Below are positions 41,031-50,000 of a DNA stretch of 64,000 bases, piece after piece. The DNA is from a virus. The stretch is taken from IMG/VR virus record IMGVR_UViG_3300042398_001156, positions 1-64,000 of that record. One strand, given 5' to 3'. Made by a program: the position numbers and the translations under genes. Position 1 is the first letter of the stretch. Each line of letters opens with the position of its first letter. The notes under the pieces are model-generated. The model ran no database searches and was not told the origin of the DNA. It worked only from the letters and a program-made list of their open reading frames with translations.

Positions 41031-42353
41031 ATGAAACACGCCTATCTGTTATATACAGGGTATGGTAAAACTAAAATGTGTTTAGATAAAATAATGGCTG
41101 CTCCTACCAAACCAAGAACGTTACTTATAAGTACAAAAAACGTGATTGAATCTTCATGGATAGGCGAAATAAATAAGTGGTACAAAGATAAAATATCTTA
41201 CGGATATATTACAGGTAAACTTAAAGAAGAAGATCGTATACAAGTTGTTAATCAACAGTTCGATATCTTCGGAATGAATACCGAAATGATTGACTGGTAC
41301 ATCAGTCATACCACCGATGTTAAACGTAAGTCTTATGGCAAACAAGGTGTTAAATTACACTACGACGAACAACAATTGATTGATCGTTTCGATCTATTAA
41401 TCATTGACGAAGTAAGTTTGTTTAAGAACTATCGTTCACAAAGGTTTAAACTTATTAAGAAGTGGGCACATCAAATCAAAAACGTTATGATTCTGTCTGC
41501 CACACCAACACCTAAAAATATAGAAGACATATGGGCACCCATCTATTTACTAGACGGTGGTCAACGCTTAGGATATACCATCACAGAGTTTAGAACTAAC
41601 TATGCTATACCTGTACCATTAATGAATGGGCAGAATCGTTATCAATATTCTATTGAAGCGACCAATCATATTCTAAACCTTATCAAAGATGTATCAACCA
41701 GTATACCTGAGCCAGACCAACCATTGTTTCCAGAGCCTATTGTCAAGAAACTTATTATTAAACCAGACCCAATCACTGAACAACTGTTAAAACAATTTAA
41801 ACAAGACTTCATTATCAAACTTGATAACGGAAATAATCTTATTGCTTTTAGTAAGACTCAGTTGATTAATAAGATTAACCAGATAGCTAGTGGTAATGTG
41901 TATAACCAAGATCAAGTTGTTCATCTTAATGAACTAAAGATCCGAGTATTAATGCAACGCATTAGTACAATTACTACGCCAATATTAATTACATATACAT
42001 ATGTATTTGATAAAGAACAATTACTTAAGATACCTGGCACACGATTGTTATCTAACAAAGAAGATTTCGAAGATTGGAATGCCAACAAAATAAAAATTGG
42101 TATCCTTAGTCCATTCAGTGCAGCACACGGACTTAACCTACAGTACAGTGATTGCAAAGATATATTCTGGTTCAGTCCAATATGGGACACAGAAAAATGG
42201 ATACAAACAAACGCACGTATATGTAGACGTGGTCAAACAAGAGAAGTAACTGTCAATGTTTTATTACTTAAAGATAGTTATGACGAATACGCATTTGAAT
42301 TGTGCCAAGAAAAATTCAAAGCACAGTATAGTAACTTAGTAAAACTAAGATGA
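41031..42353 (+). CDS. SNF2/DEAD-like helicase (440 aa)
   Basis: A DNA translocase of the SNF2-like SF2 group. Motif I is YTGYGKT (near 12), motif II LLIIDEVS (DEVS, near 125), motif III ILSATPTPK (near 158), with C-terminal motifs V (LSPFSAAHGLNLQ, near 362) and VI (NARICRRGQTREV, near 394). The RRGQ pattern is typical of SNF2 helicases. Placed in the replication block, it probably unwinds or remodels DNA in recombination or replication restart. Confidence 0.9.
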   Translation: MKHAYLLYTGYGKTKMCLDKIMAAPTKPRTLLISTKNVIESSWIGEINKWYKDKISYGYITGKLKEEDRIQVVNQQFDIFGMNTEMIDWYISHTTDVKRKSYGKQGVKLHYDEQQLIDRFDLLIIDEVSLFKNYRSQRFKLIKKWAHQIKNVMILSATPTPKNIEDIWAPIYLLDGGQRLGYTITEFRTNYAIPVPLMNGQNRYQYSIEATNHILNLIKDVSTSIPEPDQPLFPEPIVKKLIIKPDPITEQLLKQFKQDFIIKLDNGNNLIAFSKTQLINKINQIASGNVYNQDQVVHLNELKIRVLMQRISTITTPILITYTYVFDKEQLLKIPGTRLLSNKEDFEDWNANKIKIGILSPFSAAHGLNLQYSDCKDIFWFSPIWDTEKWIQTNARICRRGQTREVTVNVLLLKDSYDEYAFELCQEKFKAQYSNLVKLR

Positions 42354-42365
42354 AAGGGGACCTGT

Positions 42366-44354
42366 ATGGTCAAATATCTTATCTATGATACTGAAACCTC
42401 AGGTCTCAATATCATTTCCGACAAGCCGTTTATGTTTCAATATGGATTGGTTGATCACAACTTAGAACTATTAGAAACCAAATGGTTTCACGTGAAAGAT
42501 ACTGCAAGTCGTGATATGTTTGTACAACATTTGAATAGTATTCAAACGATTGTCGGACATAACATTAAGTTTGACGTGCACATGGCCATCAATCATGGTA
42601 TCGATTCAAAGTTATTTAGTAATAAAAACTTCATTGATACCGCTGTATTAGCCAGACTAGTACTAGACCATGACATTCAAACAGACAAAACATTTTCTGT
42701 TGCGTTAAAAACACTAGGTGTTCGATACTTAGGTATTGATTCTAACCAAGAAGAACGTTCATTGAAAATGGAACTTAGCCGACTTGTGTCTGAACACAAA
42801 CAAAAGATGAAAGATTATTTTACAGCCAATAACTTATGGGATACAAAACAATCTGCTACTAATCAAACCAAAACACTTAACCATATATATAGCGATTGGA
42901 ATAAAGTATTTCATTTGTATCCACAATACACAGCAATAAGAAAACAATTCTTACAAGCTAATCCAGAACCAACCTATGAACAATGTTCTAACGTTGTGAC
43001 TTATGGTCTTACTGATATTAGATTGACCCATGGTTTACTTAAACTATGGTTCCCTAAAGTGGTACAACTTCAACAAGTTGAAACACTTAAACGTATTAGT
43101 AATGCAACCTATCCACTTGTTGTGATGGAACGTCAAGGTCTTACTGTCGACGTTAAACAAGTACTTAAAGATAGAGCTAAAATCGTAGATGAATTATCTA
43201 AGACAAAGATTGTTGATACAAGAACGAACACTGAGTTATCCATTGGTCAACACGCTAAGCTTAAAGACTTATACGAATATGAATCCGGTGAACAATTAGA
43301 AAGCTCTGATAAAGAAACACGTAGTGAGATCGAAGATGTATCTCCAGCTGCTAAAGCAGCAAATTACATAGCTAAATTAGATAAGTATCTTAATACCTAT
43401 GTTCGTTCTATATTAGATAAGCTTACAATATTCAACGGTGAGTACCGTGTCTTTACCCAATACAACTTAGCCGGTACTATTACAGGTCGTTTATCTTCTG
43501 ACTTCCAACAGTTCCCTAAAGAACCAATTACATTAGCCGATGGAACAGAAGTTAATATTCGTAGTTGGTTTGTAGTCCCAAGCAAAGACAAGTACATGTT
43601 CTACTTTGACTACAGTCAAATGGAACTACGCTTGCAATGTGAATGGACTAACATTGTAAATGGTGAGCCAGACATTAACATGGTCCGCGCTTTTACACCA
43701 TACAAATGTATACAACGAGATGGTAAATACTATCTTGAAGAAGACCAAACTAAAGAGTGGAAGCCCACTGACTTACATGGCTTGACTACAAAGAACGCAT
43801 TCCCAGGCATCGATGAAACACATGCTGACTGGAAGAAATACCGACAACTCGGTAAGCGTACGAACTTCGCAGTTAACTATGGCGCTGCTGCACCTAAGAT
43901 TCAACAAGCATTAAAGGTAGACTTTCCTACTGCACAAGCATTAGTACAAGGTTATCGTAAAGCTTTTGCTGGTGTTGTCGCCTTTGGTAAGTGGATTAGT
44001 AACCGTGTTTATATCACGGACAATATCCCTAACCTATTACTGCGTCGATACTTTAGCCGCAACAAACATCAACTACAAAACTGGTTGGTGCAAGGTAGTG
44101 GCGCAGACATTCTATTACTAAAGCTCAGAGAGATCTATGAGTATATTAAATCTAAACCACACTGGAAGTTTATGATTACAGTGCATGATGAATTAGGATT
44201 TGTATGTTCTGATATCCCTGAAGCCCAGCTTAAAGAAGAAGTAAAATATATACAAAACTTAATGACACATAGCATGACTGCTGTTGATATCATTAGTGAT
44301 GTAGAATACACCAAGACCAAATGGTCAGAAAAGGATGAGTGGCATGGAGTTTAA
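42366..44354 (+). CDS. DNA polymerase, family A (662 aa)
   Basis: Replicative polymerase with proofreading. Exonuclease start DTETSGLN (residue 8) and HNIKFDVHM (near 59) fit the 3'-5' exonuclease, though the third motif is less clear. Motif A FDYSQMELR (near 413), motif B RQLGKRTNFAVNYG (near 493) and motif C TVHDELG (near 605) are all present. Length is that of T7-like family A enzymes. The end overlaps the next gene by about 20 bases. Confidence 0.97.
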   Translation: MVKYLIYDTETSGLNIISDKPFMFQYGLVDHNLELLETKWFHVKDTASRDMFVQHLNSIQTIVGHNIKFDVHMAINHGIDSKLFSNKNFIDTAVLARLVLDHDIQTDKTFSVALKTLGVRYLGIDSNQEERSLKMELSRLVSEHKQKMKDYFTANNLWDTKQSATNQTKTLNHIYSDWNKVFHLYPQYTAIRKQFLQANPEPTYEQCSNVVTYGLTDIRLTHGLLKLWFPKVVQLQQVETLKRISNATYPLVVMERQGLTVDVKQVLKDRAKIVDELSKTKIVDTRTNTELSIGQHAKLKDLYEYESGEQLESSDKETRSEIEDVSPAAKAANYIAKLDKYLNTYVRSILDKLTIFNGEYRVFTQYNLAGTITGRLSSDFQQFPKEPITLADGTEVNIRSWFVVPSKDKYMFYFDYSQMELRLQCEWTNIVNGEPDINMVRAFTPYKCIQRDGKYYLEEDQTKEWKPTDLHGLTTKNAFPGIDETHADWKKYRQLGKRTNFAVNYGAAAPKIQQALKVDFPTAQALVQGYRKAFAGVVAFGKWISNRVYITDNIPNLLLRRYFSRNKHQLQNWLVQGSGADILLLKLREIYEYIKSKPHWKFMITVHDELGFVCSDIPEAQLKEEVKYIQNLMTHSMTAVDIISDVEYTKTKWSEKDEWHGV

Positions 44355-45255
44355 TGACAAGACACATAAGTATTCACACGAAGGTATTGAATACATAAGC
44401 GTAACCCAGCTTATTAAAAAGTATGGACTATCCGTAAACTATGAAGGAATACCTGCCGACATATTAGAGAAAGCCGCAGCTAAAGGTAAAGCTATTCACA
44501 AACATTTAGAGTTATATATTAACGGAGACAAAAGTATGTTAGGAACAATCAATGAAGTTGATATGTTTGACAACTACATCAAGACCCGTGGTATAGAACC
44601 TATGACAGTTAAGTCAGAACAAATTGTTTATGACACAACCTACAAGATTGCCGGTACCGTTGACTTACAATATGTCGATGGACCTGACAATATTATTGCC
44701 GACTTTAAAACTACATCTAGTCTACACATAGATGCAGTCGCATGGCAACTTAGTATTTATAACTATATGTTATGTAAAGGTGACGTGATGAGTTACTACT
44801 TTAATAAACTTAAAGTATTCCATTACACTGGAACTAAACTATATGTTAAAGATGTATACCTTGTAGACTTTGATCAAGTCAAAGCTTTATTAGAAACAAA
44901 CCAACGAGGTGATGCTACATTTAATTATGTTAAACCTAACACCGTTGTTGCTGGTTCTGATGAACAATTAATTGGTCAAATACTAAACGAACTTGATACA
45001 CACAAAGGTGTGATATCTAAATTAGAAAGTGAGCTTGATGTGTTGTTAGATAAAGTTAGAGAAAAAATGGCAGCACAAAAAGACTACAGTTTTTATAACG
45101 ATCAATACACAATTAACTATGTACACCCACAAAACCGAAAGACACTCGATGCTACTAAAGTTAAACAACATCTTCTTAATAATGGTCAGAACATAGATGA
45201 CTTTATGAAAGAAACCTTAACCAAGGATAGTGTCAAAGCCGTTTTAAGAAAGTAA
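44335..45255 (+). CDS. PD-(D/E)XK exonuclease, RecB/Cas4-like (306 aa)
   Basis: The core is YKIAGTVDLQYV (aspartate, near 100) then IIADFKTTSS (DxK, near 118) and WQLSIYNYML (conserved glutamine and tyrosine, near 134), fitting RecB/Cas4-type nucleases used in recombination. The N-terminus and C-terminal helix are additional. Start choice between 44335 and 44344 is open. It is followed by a Sak4-like ATPase, a usual pairing for annealing-type recombination. Confidence 0.85.
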   Translation: MSGMEFNDKTHKYSHEGIEYISVTQLIKKYGLSVNYEGIPADILEKAAAKGKAIHKHLELYINGDKSMLGTINEVDMFDNYIKTRGIEPMTVKSEQIVYDTTYKIAGTVDLQYVDGPDNIIADFKTTSSLHIDAVAWQLSIYNYMLCKGDVMSYYFNKLKVFHYTGTKLYVKDVYLVDFDQVKALLETNQRGDATFNYVKPNTVVAGSDEQLIGQILNELDTHKGVISKLESELDVLLDKVREKMAAQKDYSFYNDQYTINYVHPQNRKTLDATKVKQHLLNNGQNIDDFMKETLTKDSVKAVLRK

Positions 45256-45261
45256 TAAAAC

Positions 45262-45285
45262 AGGGGGACTAACCCTCCCCCTTTT
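45262..45285 (+). terminator. Intrinsic terminator after the nuclease gene
   Basis: AGGGGGA-CTAACCC-TCCCCCT forms a 7-bp stem followed by TTTATT. It lies just after the nuclease stop and would partly limit reading into the Sak4 gene. Confidence 0.8.
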
Positions 45286-45309
45286 ATTAAGGCATAAGGA
45301 GGAAAAACA

Positions 45310-46221
45310 ATGCCAATAGTTTTGCAGTCAGCCGTCAAAATTCTTAAGCCCATTAAGGTAATGTCTTACGGACCAACCTATAGTGGCAAAACTCTCAGCT
45401 CTTTGTATCTAGCTGTGGGTGCAGTCATGAACATACGTAAATGTACTGAAGCTGAAGCATACAAACACATAGTCTTGATCGACACTGAGTTTGGTCGAGG
45501 CGCACTCTACAATAAGATTGGTTTATATAACTATCTTAAGATTGATCCGCCATACTTTACTGAAAAGTTAGTGACCATGCTAGCCGAACTCAATACGATG
45601 GAACAAGTTGATGTTATTATCATCGACTCCATTACCCACTTCTGGGTTAAAGAAGGTGGCATCTTAGATCAAAAAGCAATGAAGGATAAGCTAGGTGGTA
45701 ACTCATATACTAACTGGCAAGACTTTACAACTAAGTTCAATAAGATGATTGACTCTATCTTATCTTCACCTAAACATATCTTTGTCACAGCTCGTGCAAA
45801 GACAGACACTGCATTAGTGACTGGTGAAAATGGTAAGGCAACACCAAAGTCTTATGGCTTAAAGCCTGAACTTCGTGACAATGTTGAATACGATTTTGAT
45901 ATTGTATTTAACATCGACAAGATTAGCCACAACTTAATCGTTGACAAAGGTATACCTGGTTTAAAACCTGTGTATGAAATGGCTACACCAAAGACAGGTC
46001 AAGAAATCTTTGACTTGTTTACAGCCGATGCTACTTTACCCACACGTAGTAAAGCTGAAATTGCAACAAGTCTTAGACAAATTGCAAAGACCAACGATAT
46101 GATCCCGTTTGTTCAATTAGAACTACGTGGTCGTAAGCTCGAAGACTTAAACGAAGATGAGCTGAAAGCAATCGAAGCTATACTTCTTAATAACATCAAG
46201 AAGATGCAAGTTAAAAACTAG
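45310..46221 (+). CDS. Sak4-like RecA-type ATPase (303 aa)
   Basis: Sak4 proteins are RecA-like ATPases that promote single-strand annealing with an SSB. Walker A SYGPTYSGKT (near 20), Walker B-like VDVIIIDSITHF (near 100), and an HIVLIDTEFGRG strand (near 57) match the AAA_24-type family. Length is usual. It follows a PD-(D/E)XK nuclease. A GGAGG site precedes it. The C-terminal third is helical and charged. Confidence 0.85.
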   Translation: MPIVLQSAVKILKPIKVMSYGPTYSGKTLSSLYLAVGAVMNIRKCTEAEAYKHIVLIDTEFGRGALYNKIGLYNYLKIDPPYFTEKLVTMLAELNTMEQVDVIIIDSITHFWVKEGGILDQKAMKDKLGGNSYTNWQDFTTKFNKMIDSILSSPKHIFVTARAKTDTALVTGENGKATPKSYGLKPELRDNVEYDFDIVFNIDKISHNLIVDKGIPGLKPVYEMATPKTGQEIFDLFTADATLPTRSKAEIATSLRQIAKTNDMIPFVQLELRGRKLEDLNEDELKAIEAILLNNIKKMQVKN

Positions 46222-46234
46222 GTAAAATTGCGCT

Positions 46235-46260
46235 GGCATACCGCTTGGTAGTATGCCTTT
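46235..46260 (+). terminator. Hairpin after the Sak4-like gene
   Basis: GGCATAC (46235-46241) pairs with GTATGCC (46251-46257), followed by TTTTAACTTT. A weak terminator; the ATG at 46253 lies inside its arm, which argues for the GTG start of the next gene. Confidence 0.65.
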
Positions 46261-46279
46261 TAACTTTGAAAGGAGTACA

Positions 46280-46576
46280 GTGAATGTAAAAGAATTTTTA
46301 TCAGTAATTGATTTAACAAATATAAATCAATTTAAAATTAATAATGAAGTGCTTAGTTTAACTTATATCCAAACAGTATTATCACAGTATGATATAGATA
46401 CTGTAGAAATTAATACAAACTTCATGCCGTTAACTACAAAAGATATACATACTATTATACTATCAGACAACATAGATGATGCTGTTCAATATTTAAATAC
46501 TGAAACACATCTTCCTAATAGTCCTAGTTATATTAGTATTTCTATCAATATAAAATTAAAAGAAAGGAGAAAATAA
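46280..46576 (+). CDS. Unknown protein (98 aa)
   Basis: Residues begin (V)NVKEFLSVIDLTNINQFKINN and are mixed alpha/beta; the middle has several isoleucine/threonine strands. The GTG at 46280 with AAAGGAG four bases before it is chosen over an ATG at 46253 that lies in a hairpin. The spacing is short, so the start is uncertain. No family recognised. Confidence 0.6.
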   Translation: MNVKEFLSVIDLTNINQFKINNEVLSLTYIQTVLSQYDIDTVEINTNFMPLTTKDIHTIILSDNIDDAVQYLNTETHLPNSPSYISISINIKLKERRK

Positions 46577-46577
46577 A

Positions 46578-46844
46578 ATGTTTAAATTTGAATACAACGG
46601 AGTTATTTATCAAGCAAAGTCTATTGAAAAACTTCAACAAATTCTACAAAAAGCAGGTTTAAAAATTGATATGGAAACTTTATTACTTAATGAACAACAA
46701 GAAATTTTAAATGAAGTATTAAATGAACAATCAGAAATTGCTAATGAACAATCAGAAATTGCTAATGACGAACTTCAAGATATTATTAACGAAGAATATG
46801 CTGAACAATTAGCAGATAAAAAAGTTAATAACAAACTAAATTAA
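46578..46844 (+). CDS. Glutamate/asparagine-rich coiled-coil protein (88 aa)
   Basis: The first 40 residues are basic and mixed (FKFEYNGVIYQAKSIEKLQQILQ). The rest is a heptad-repeat helix with NEQQEIL / NEQSEIA / NEQSEIA units and an acidic end. A perfect 21-bp tandem duplication underlies two of these heptads. AAAGGAG precedes the ATG. Function unknown. Confidence 0.75.
   Translation: MFKFEYNGVIYQAKSIEKLQQILQKAGLKIDMETLLLNEQQEILNEVLNEQSEIANEQSEIANDELQDIINEEYAEQLADKKVNNKLN
46722..46763 (+). repeat. 21-bp perfect tandem duplication
   Basis: Two identical 21-base units (46722-46742, 46743-46763) each encode one heptad of a coiled coil. A degenerate third copy lies at 46689-46709. Shows recent slippage growth of the helix. 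Confidence 0.9.
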
Positions 46845-46855
46845 TGTTATCGTCT

Positions 46856-46872
46856 AGCCCACGTTACGGGCT
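46856..46872 (+). promoter_or_regulatory. Hairpin complementary to the tRNA-like element
   Basis: AGCCC-ACGTTAC-GGGCT is a 5-bp hairpin. Bases 46858-46867 (CCCACGTTAC) are exactly complementary to 46939-46948 inside the tRNA-like element. Confidence 0.65.
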
Positions 46873-46874
46873 TT

Positions 46875-46985
46875 CTAACTAAACTTTTTATTGGGGTAGT
46901 CGGGTAAGACAATCTATAAACCTTATGGGCTAAAGATTGTAACGTGGGTTCAACTCCCACCTACTCCACCAAAAAGTTTAGTTAG
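46875..46985. repeat. 15-bp inverted repeat around the tRNA-like element
   Basis: CTAACTAAACTTTTT at 46875-46889 and AAAAAGTTTAGTTAG at 46971-46985 are perfect reverse complements. The second arm begins exactly at the terminal A of the CCA. Together with the acceptor stem they extend a helix of about 22 pairs with a small mismatch. Confidence 0.9.
46893..46971 (+). tRNA. tRNA-like element with encoded CCA, anticodon not assignable
   Basis: A 7-bp acceptor stem GGGGTAG/CTACTCC (one G-T pair) is present, with a perfect T-arm GTGGG-TTCAACT-CCCAC, a discriminator A and CCA. The D-arm is very short (TCGGGTAAGA, with only GTC/GAC overlapping the acceptor). The next stem CAATC/GATTG closes a 20-base loop, not 7. 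No canonical anticodon loop can be placed. It may be a degenerate tRNA, a tRNA with a small insertion, or a tRNA mimic like the tRNA end of tmRNA. Confidence 0.55.
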
Positions 46986-46986
46986 G

Positions 46987-47013
46987 TTAACTTGTTTTGT
47001 ACCAACAAGTTAA
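46987..47013 (+). terminator. Hairpin between the convergent blocks
   Basis: TTAACTTGTT-TTGTACC-AACAAGTTAA, a perfect 10-bp stem. There is no T-run directly after it, so it may act as an RNA end-protecting or processing structure rather than a terminator. Confidence 0.5.
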
Positions 47014-47054
47014 TACATCCACCCCCTCTTTCTAAATGGTACTAAATAATACCA

Positions 47055-47081
47055 AGCATATAAGCTGATTACTTATATGCT
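47055..47081. terminator. Bidirectional-type terminator between the convergent blocks
   Basis: AGCATATAAG-CTGATTA-CTTATATGCT, a perfect 10-bp stem followed by GGTTTATTTATTTT on the plus strand, just before the giant gene's stop. It would end rightward reading; T-rich sequence on the minus side (TGGTATTATTT) is weaker. Confidence 0.7.
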
Positions 47082-47088
47082 GGTTTAT

Positions 47089-50000
47089 TTATTTTAATAT
47101 CATAGCTTGTGATTGCCTGTATCGTACGTACTGTCTCCATTGAATGTTCTTAACTAAACGATATGGGTTAGTAGTAGGTCTACGCATACGTCCAAACTTA
47201 TTAAACCAATCTCTGTATATGTTTTCATATTTAGCCCAACGGCCATTACGTCCGTAACGATATCTACGCGGTGTATACTTTTCATAATTTTGAACAGTAT
47301 AAACTAAAGGTATTGTAGTTACAGGAGTATAAGGTTGTCTAGAAACAAATGGTTTAAGTTTAGATTGTTGTAAATTTTCTCTCATAGGTAATGCATTAAG
47401 TACTCTAGTTATTGGTCCTGCAATAGCAAGCTGTCTAATGCTTTGCATAACATCTCTTGTTTCTAAAAATTTAGCAATACCTTTTAATAAAGGCCTTTGT
47501 CTTCCCACTAAAGCTGCACTAGGATCACTTAAAATATTTTGAACATCATATAAACCTAATCCAATACGCAACCCAAAATTTTTACTAACACGTATCCAAC
47601 CACTTTGCATTTCTAATAATTCAAATTCACTATACTGTCCTTCTTCATCTGCGTATTGACCATAAACACCATCGATAACGTCGCTTAATAAAACAACAAT
47701 ACGTGGGTCCGTAATACGATCAATCCAGTTCTTAATAGAACGAACAGGGAATGATAAGTATGGAATGTCAGCAAGTAATTGCATTTCTAAAGGACTACGT
47801 AAGCCATAATTAAAGAAACGTTTAAGAGAATTATTAACAGATTCTTGGAAATTGTAACCACGTAACTGTCTATCAAGTAAGTAACCTGCAATACGACCTA
47901 CGTTTTCTGTATCAGTATTTAAGTCTTCATAAAAAAACTTATAACCAGCTTTTGTAATTCTTAATAATTTACCAAACAAAGTTTTATTAGAAGTACCAGT
48001 ACGCTGTTCTTCTATCTCGTTATACACTTCTTTAAATGATCGTGTAGAAAAATCATTAGCATCTAAAGCTACGCGTTGACTTACAAGATCTCTTAAGTAA
48101 GCAAAACTTTCTTGACGATACGTATCAATCTGTGCATTCGTTTGCATAAAGGCACTGATTTCAAATAAGATATTTTTTAAGTCATTATAATCAGCATTAT
48201 AAATAGGGTTACCATCTACATCTTTATACTTAGTATATTTTTTCAAACGTTTTTCAATACGTGCCCTATAAATATTACCTTTATCTTCTCCAAATTTTAA
48301 GTTGTCATATAAAGTAAAGTATTCTGCAAAGCGTATATCTAATAAAAAGTTAACAGAATCACGTATGCTTGTACGATTTAATATAGCTAACACACCATCT
48401 TTATTTTTTAATTGGTAAGTAGTATCATTTGATACTTTACTTAAATCTTCAATAGACTTAACACCAACAACGTCTTCTAATAAAAATTTTAATACACTGT
48501 CTAAATCTTTTTGGTATACTAAAGCATTATTTTCTAAACGATATTTAATTCTATTTTTTAACTCATCTTGTTTTAATGATTGAGCACCTTCAACGTAACC
48601 ATTAATTCTATATCTAATATTTAAAAAGTTTTGTATAACATCTAATACTTGTTCTTTAGTTATTGCAGTTTTATTTAATAGTAATTTATTTAATTTATCA
48701 TATGATGATTTTACTTCTAATAAAGTAAGAATACGTTCTTCAGATATATCTTGATACATATTATACACATCAAAAGTTAAACCCATAATACGTATAATTT
48801 CTTTATTGTTTTTTAATGTGCCATATATATCAAAGTCTTTATAAATTTCACTGTATAACTGTAACCAAGTATCTAACATGTTACGCATAATAAAACCATA
48901 ATTAAAACGCATTAATAACTTTTCAAGATATTGTAACTGTCCTAACCAAGTTGATAATGGACCTGTAAATTTAAATGGTTTATAAGCAGTTTCATAAGAA
49001 GACATTAAGTTATCAATAGTAACAAGACCTATGTTAAGTACTTCACCTTGCGCTAGTTTATCTTCAAGCAATTTTAAAAGTCCTTTTAATTCTTTCCAAT
49101 TTTTAATGTTTATTTCTTTTAATGTAGGTGATATATCAGATCCTAAATCAATACCATTTAAATCAACGGATGTATATTCTTTACCTTTAAATATAATTTT
49201 ATTAATAGGTGTTTCAAAAGTATAAGACTTTTTAATAGGAGCATTTAATTCTTTAACATAATCAATAATTTCTTGGAAAGATTTAAATTTAATATCTTTA
49301 GAATGTTTACGTCTTCCCAAAAACTTATCCCATCTTGATTTATTTTCCCAAGTAGGATCATCTTTAACAAATAAATCACCAACTTTTTTAGCGAGTCCTT
49401 CAGTATTATAAGCATCTTTTTGTACAACTAAACGAATAAAGTCTCTATTAGATACTAAGTATTCATAGAATTCTTTTACATCATATACACGTTTAGTTGT
49501 TTTATTACCATTGCCATCTAGTAAAACAATATCTTTTTTAAAAATAGAAGCAGCGCTAATTAAAGGATAGATAAGTTTATCCATATTCATTATGTTAGTA
49601 TTTTTAAAACGATTGATATCAGTACTAGTTAATGTAGGTGTGTCACCAAAATATCTTGGAACACCATCTTTAATCATTTCAATTGTTTCACCTTCAGGTG
49701 TGTGTAATAAAAAGATACCGCTTGTAAAATTACGAGCAAATGATTTGCTTAATGCACCCATTTGAATTTCTCGTTTCTTTTCTAATAATTCTTTTAAACG
49801 ATTCTTAAAATACTTTAACGAATCTTTTAAATCTAATTTTTCTATTTGCTCAATAGATAAAATAATATCTTCTTGTTCTTTTTTTGATGTAACAAGTTTA
49901 CCCGCAAGTTGTTTTAATTTGCTTTGGTTAATATACAATTCATCGTTGTTTTCTTTTAAAGATATTTGCGCTGTGCGTATTTCTCTTACTAAATTTTCAA

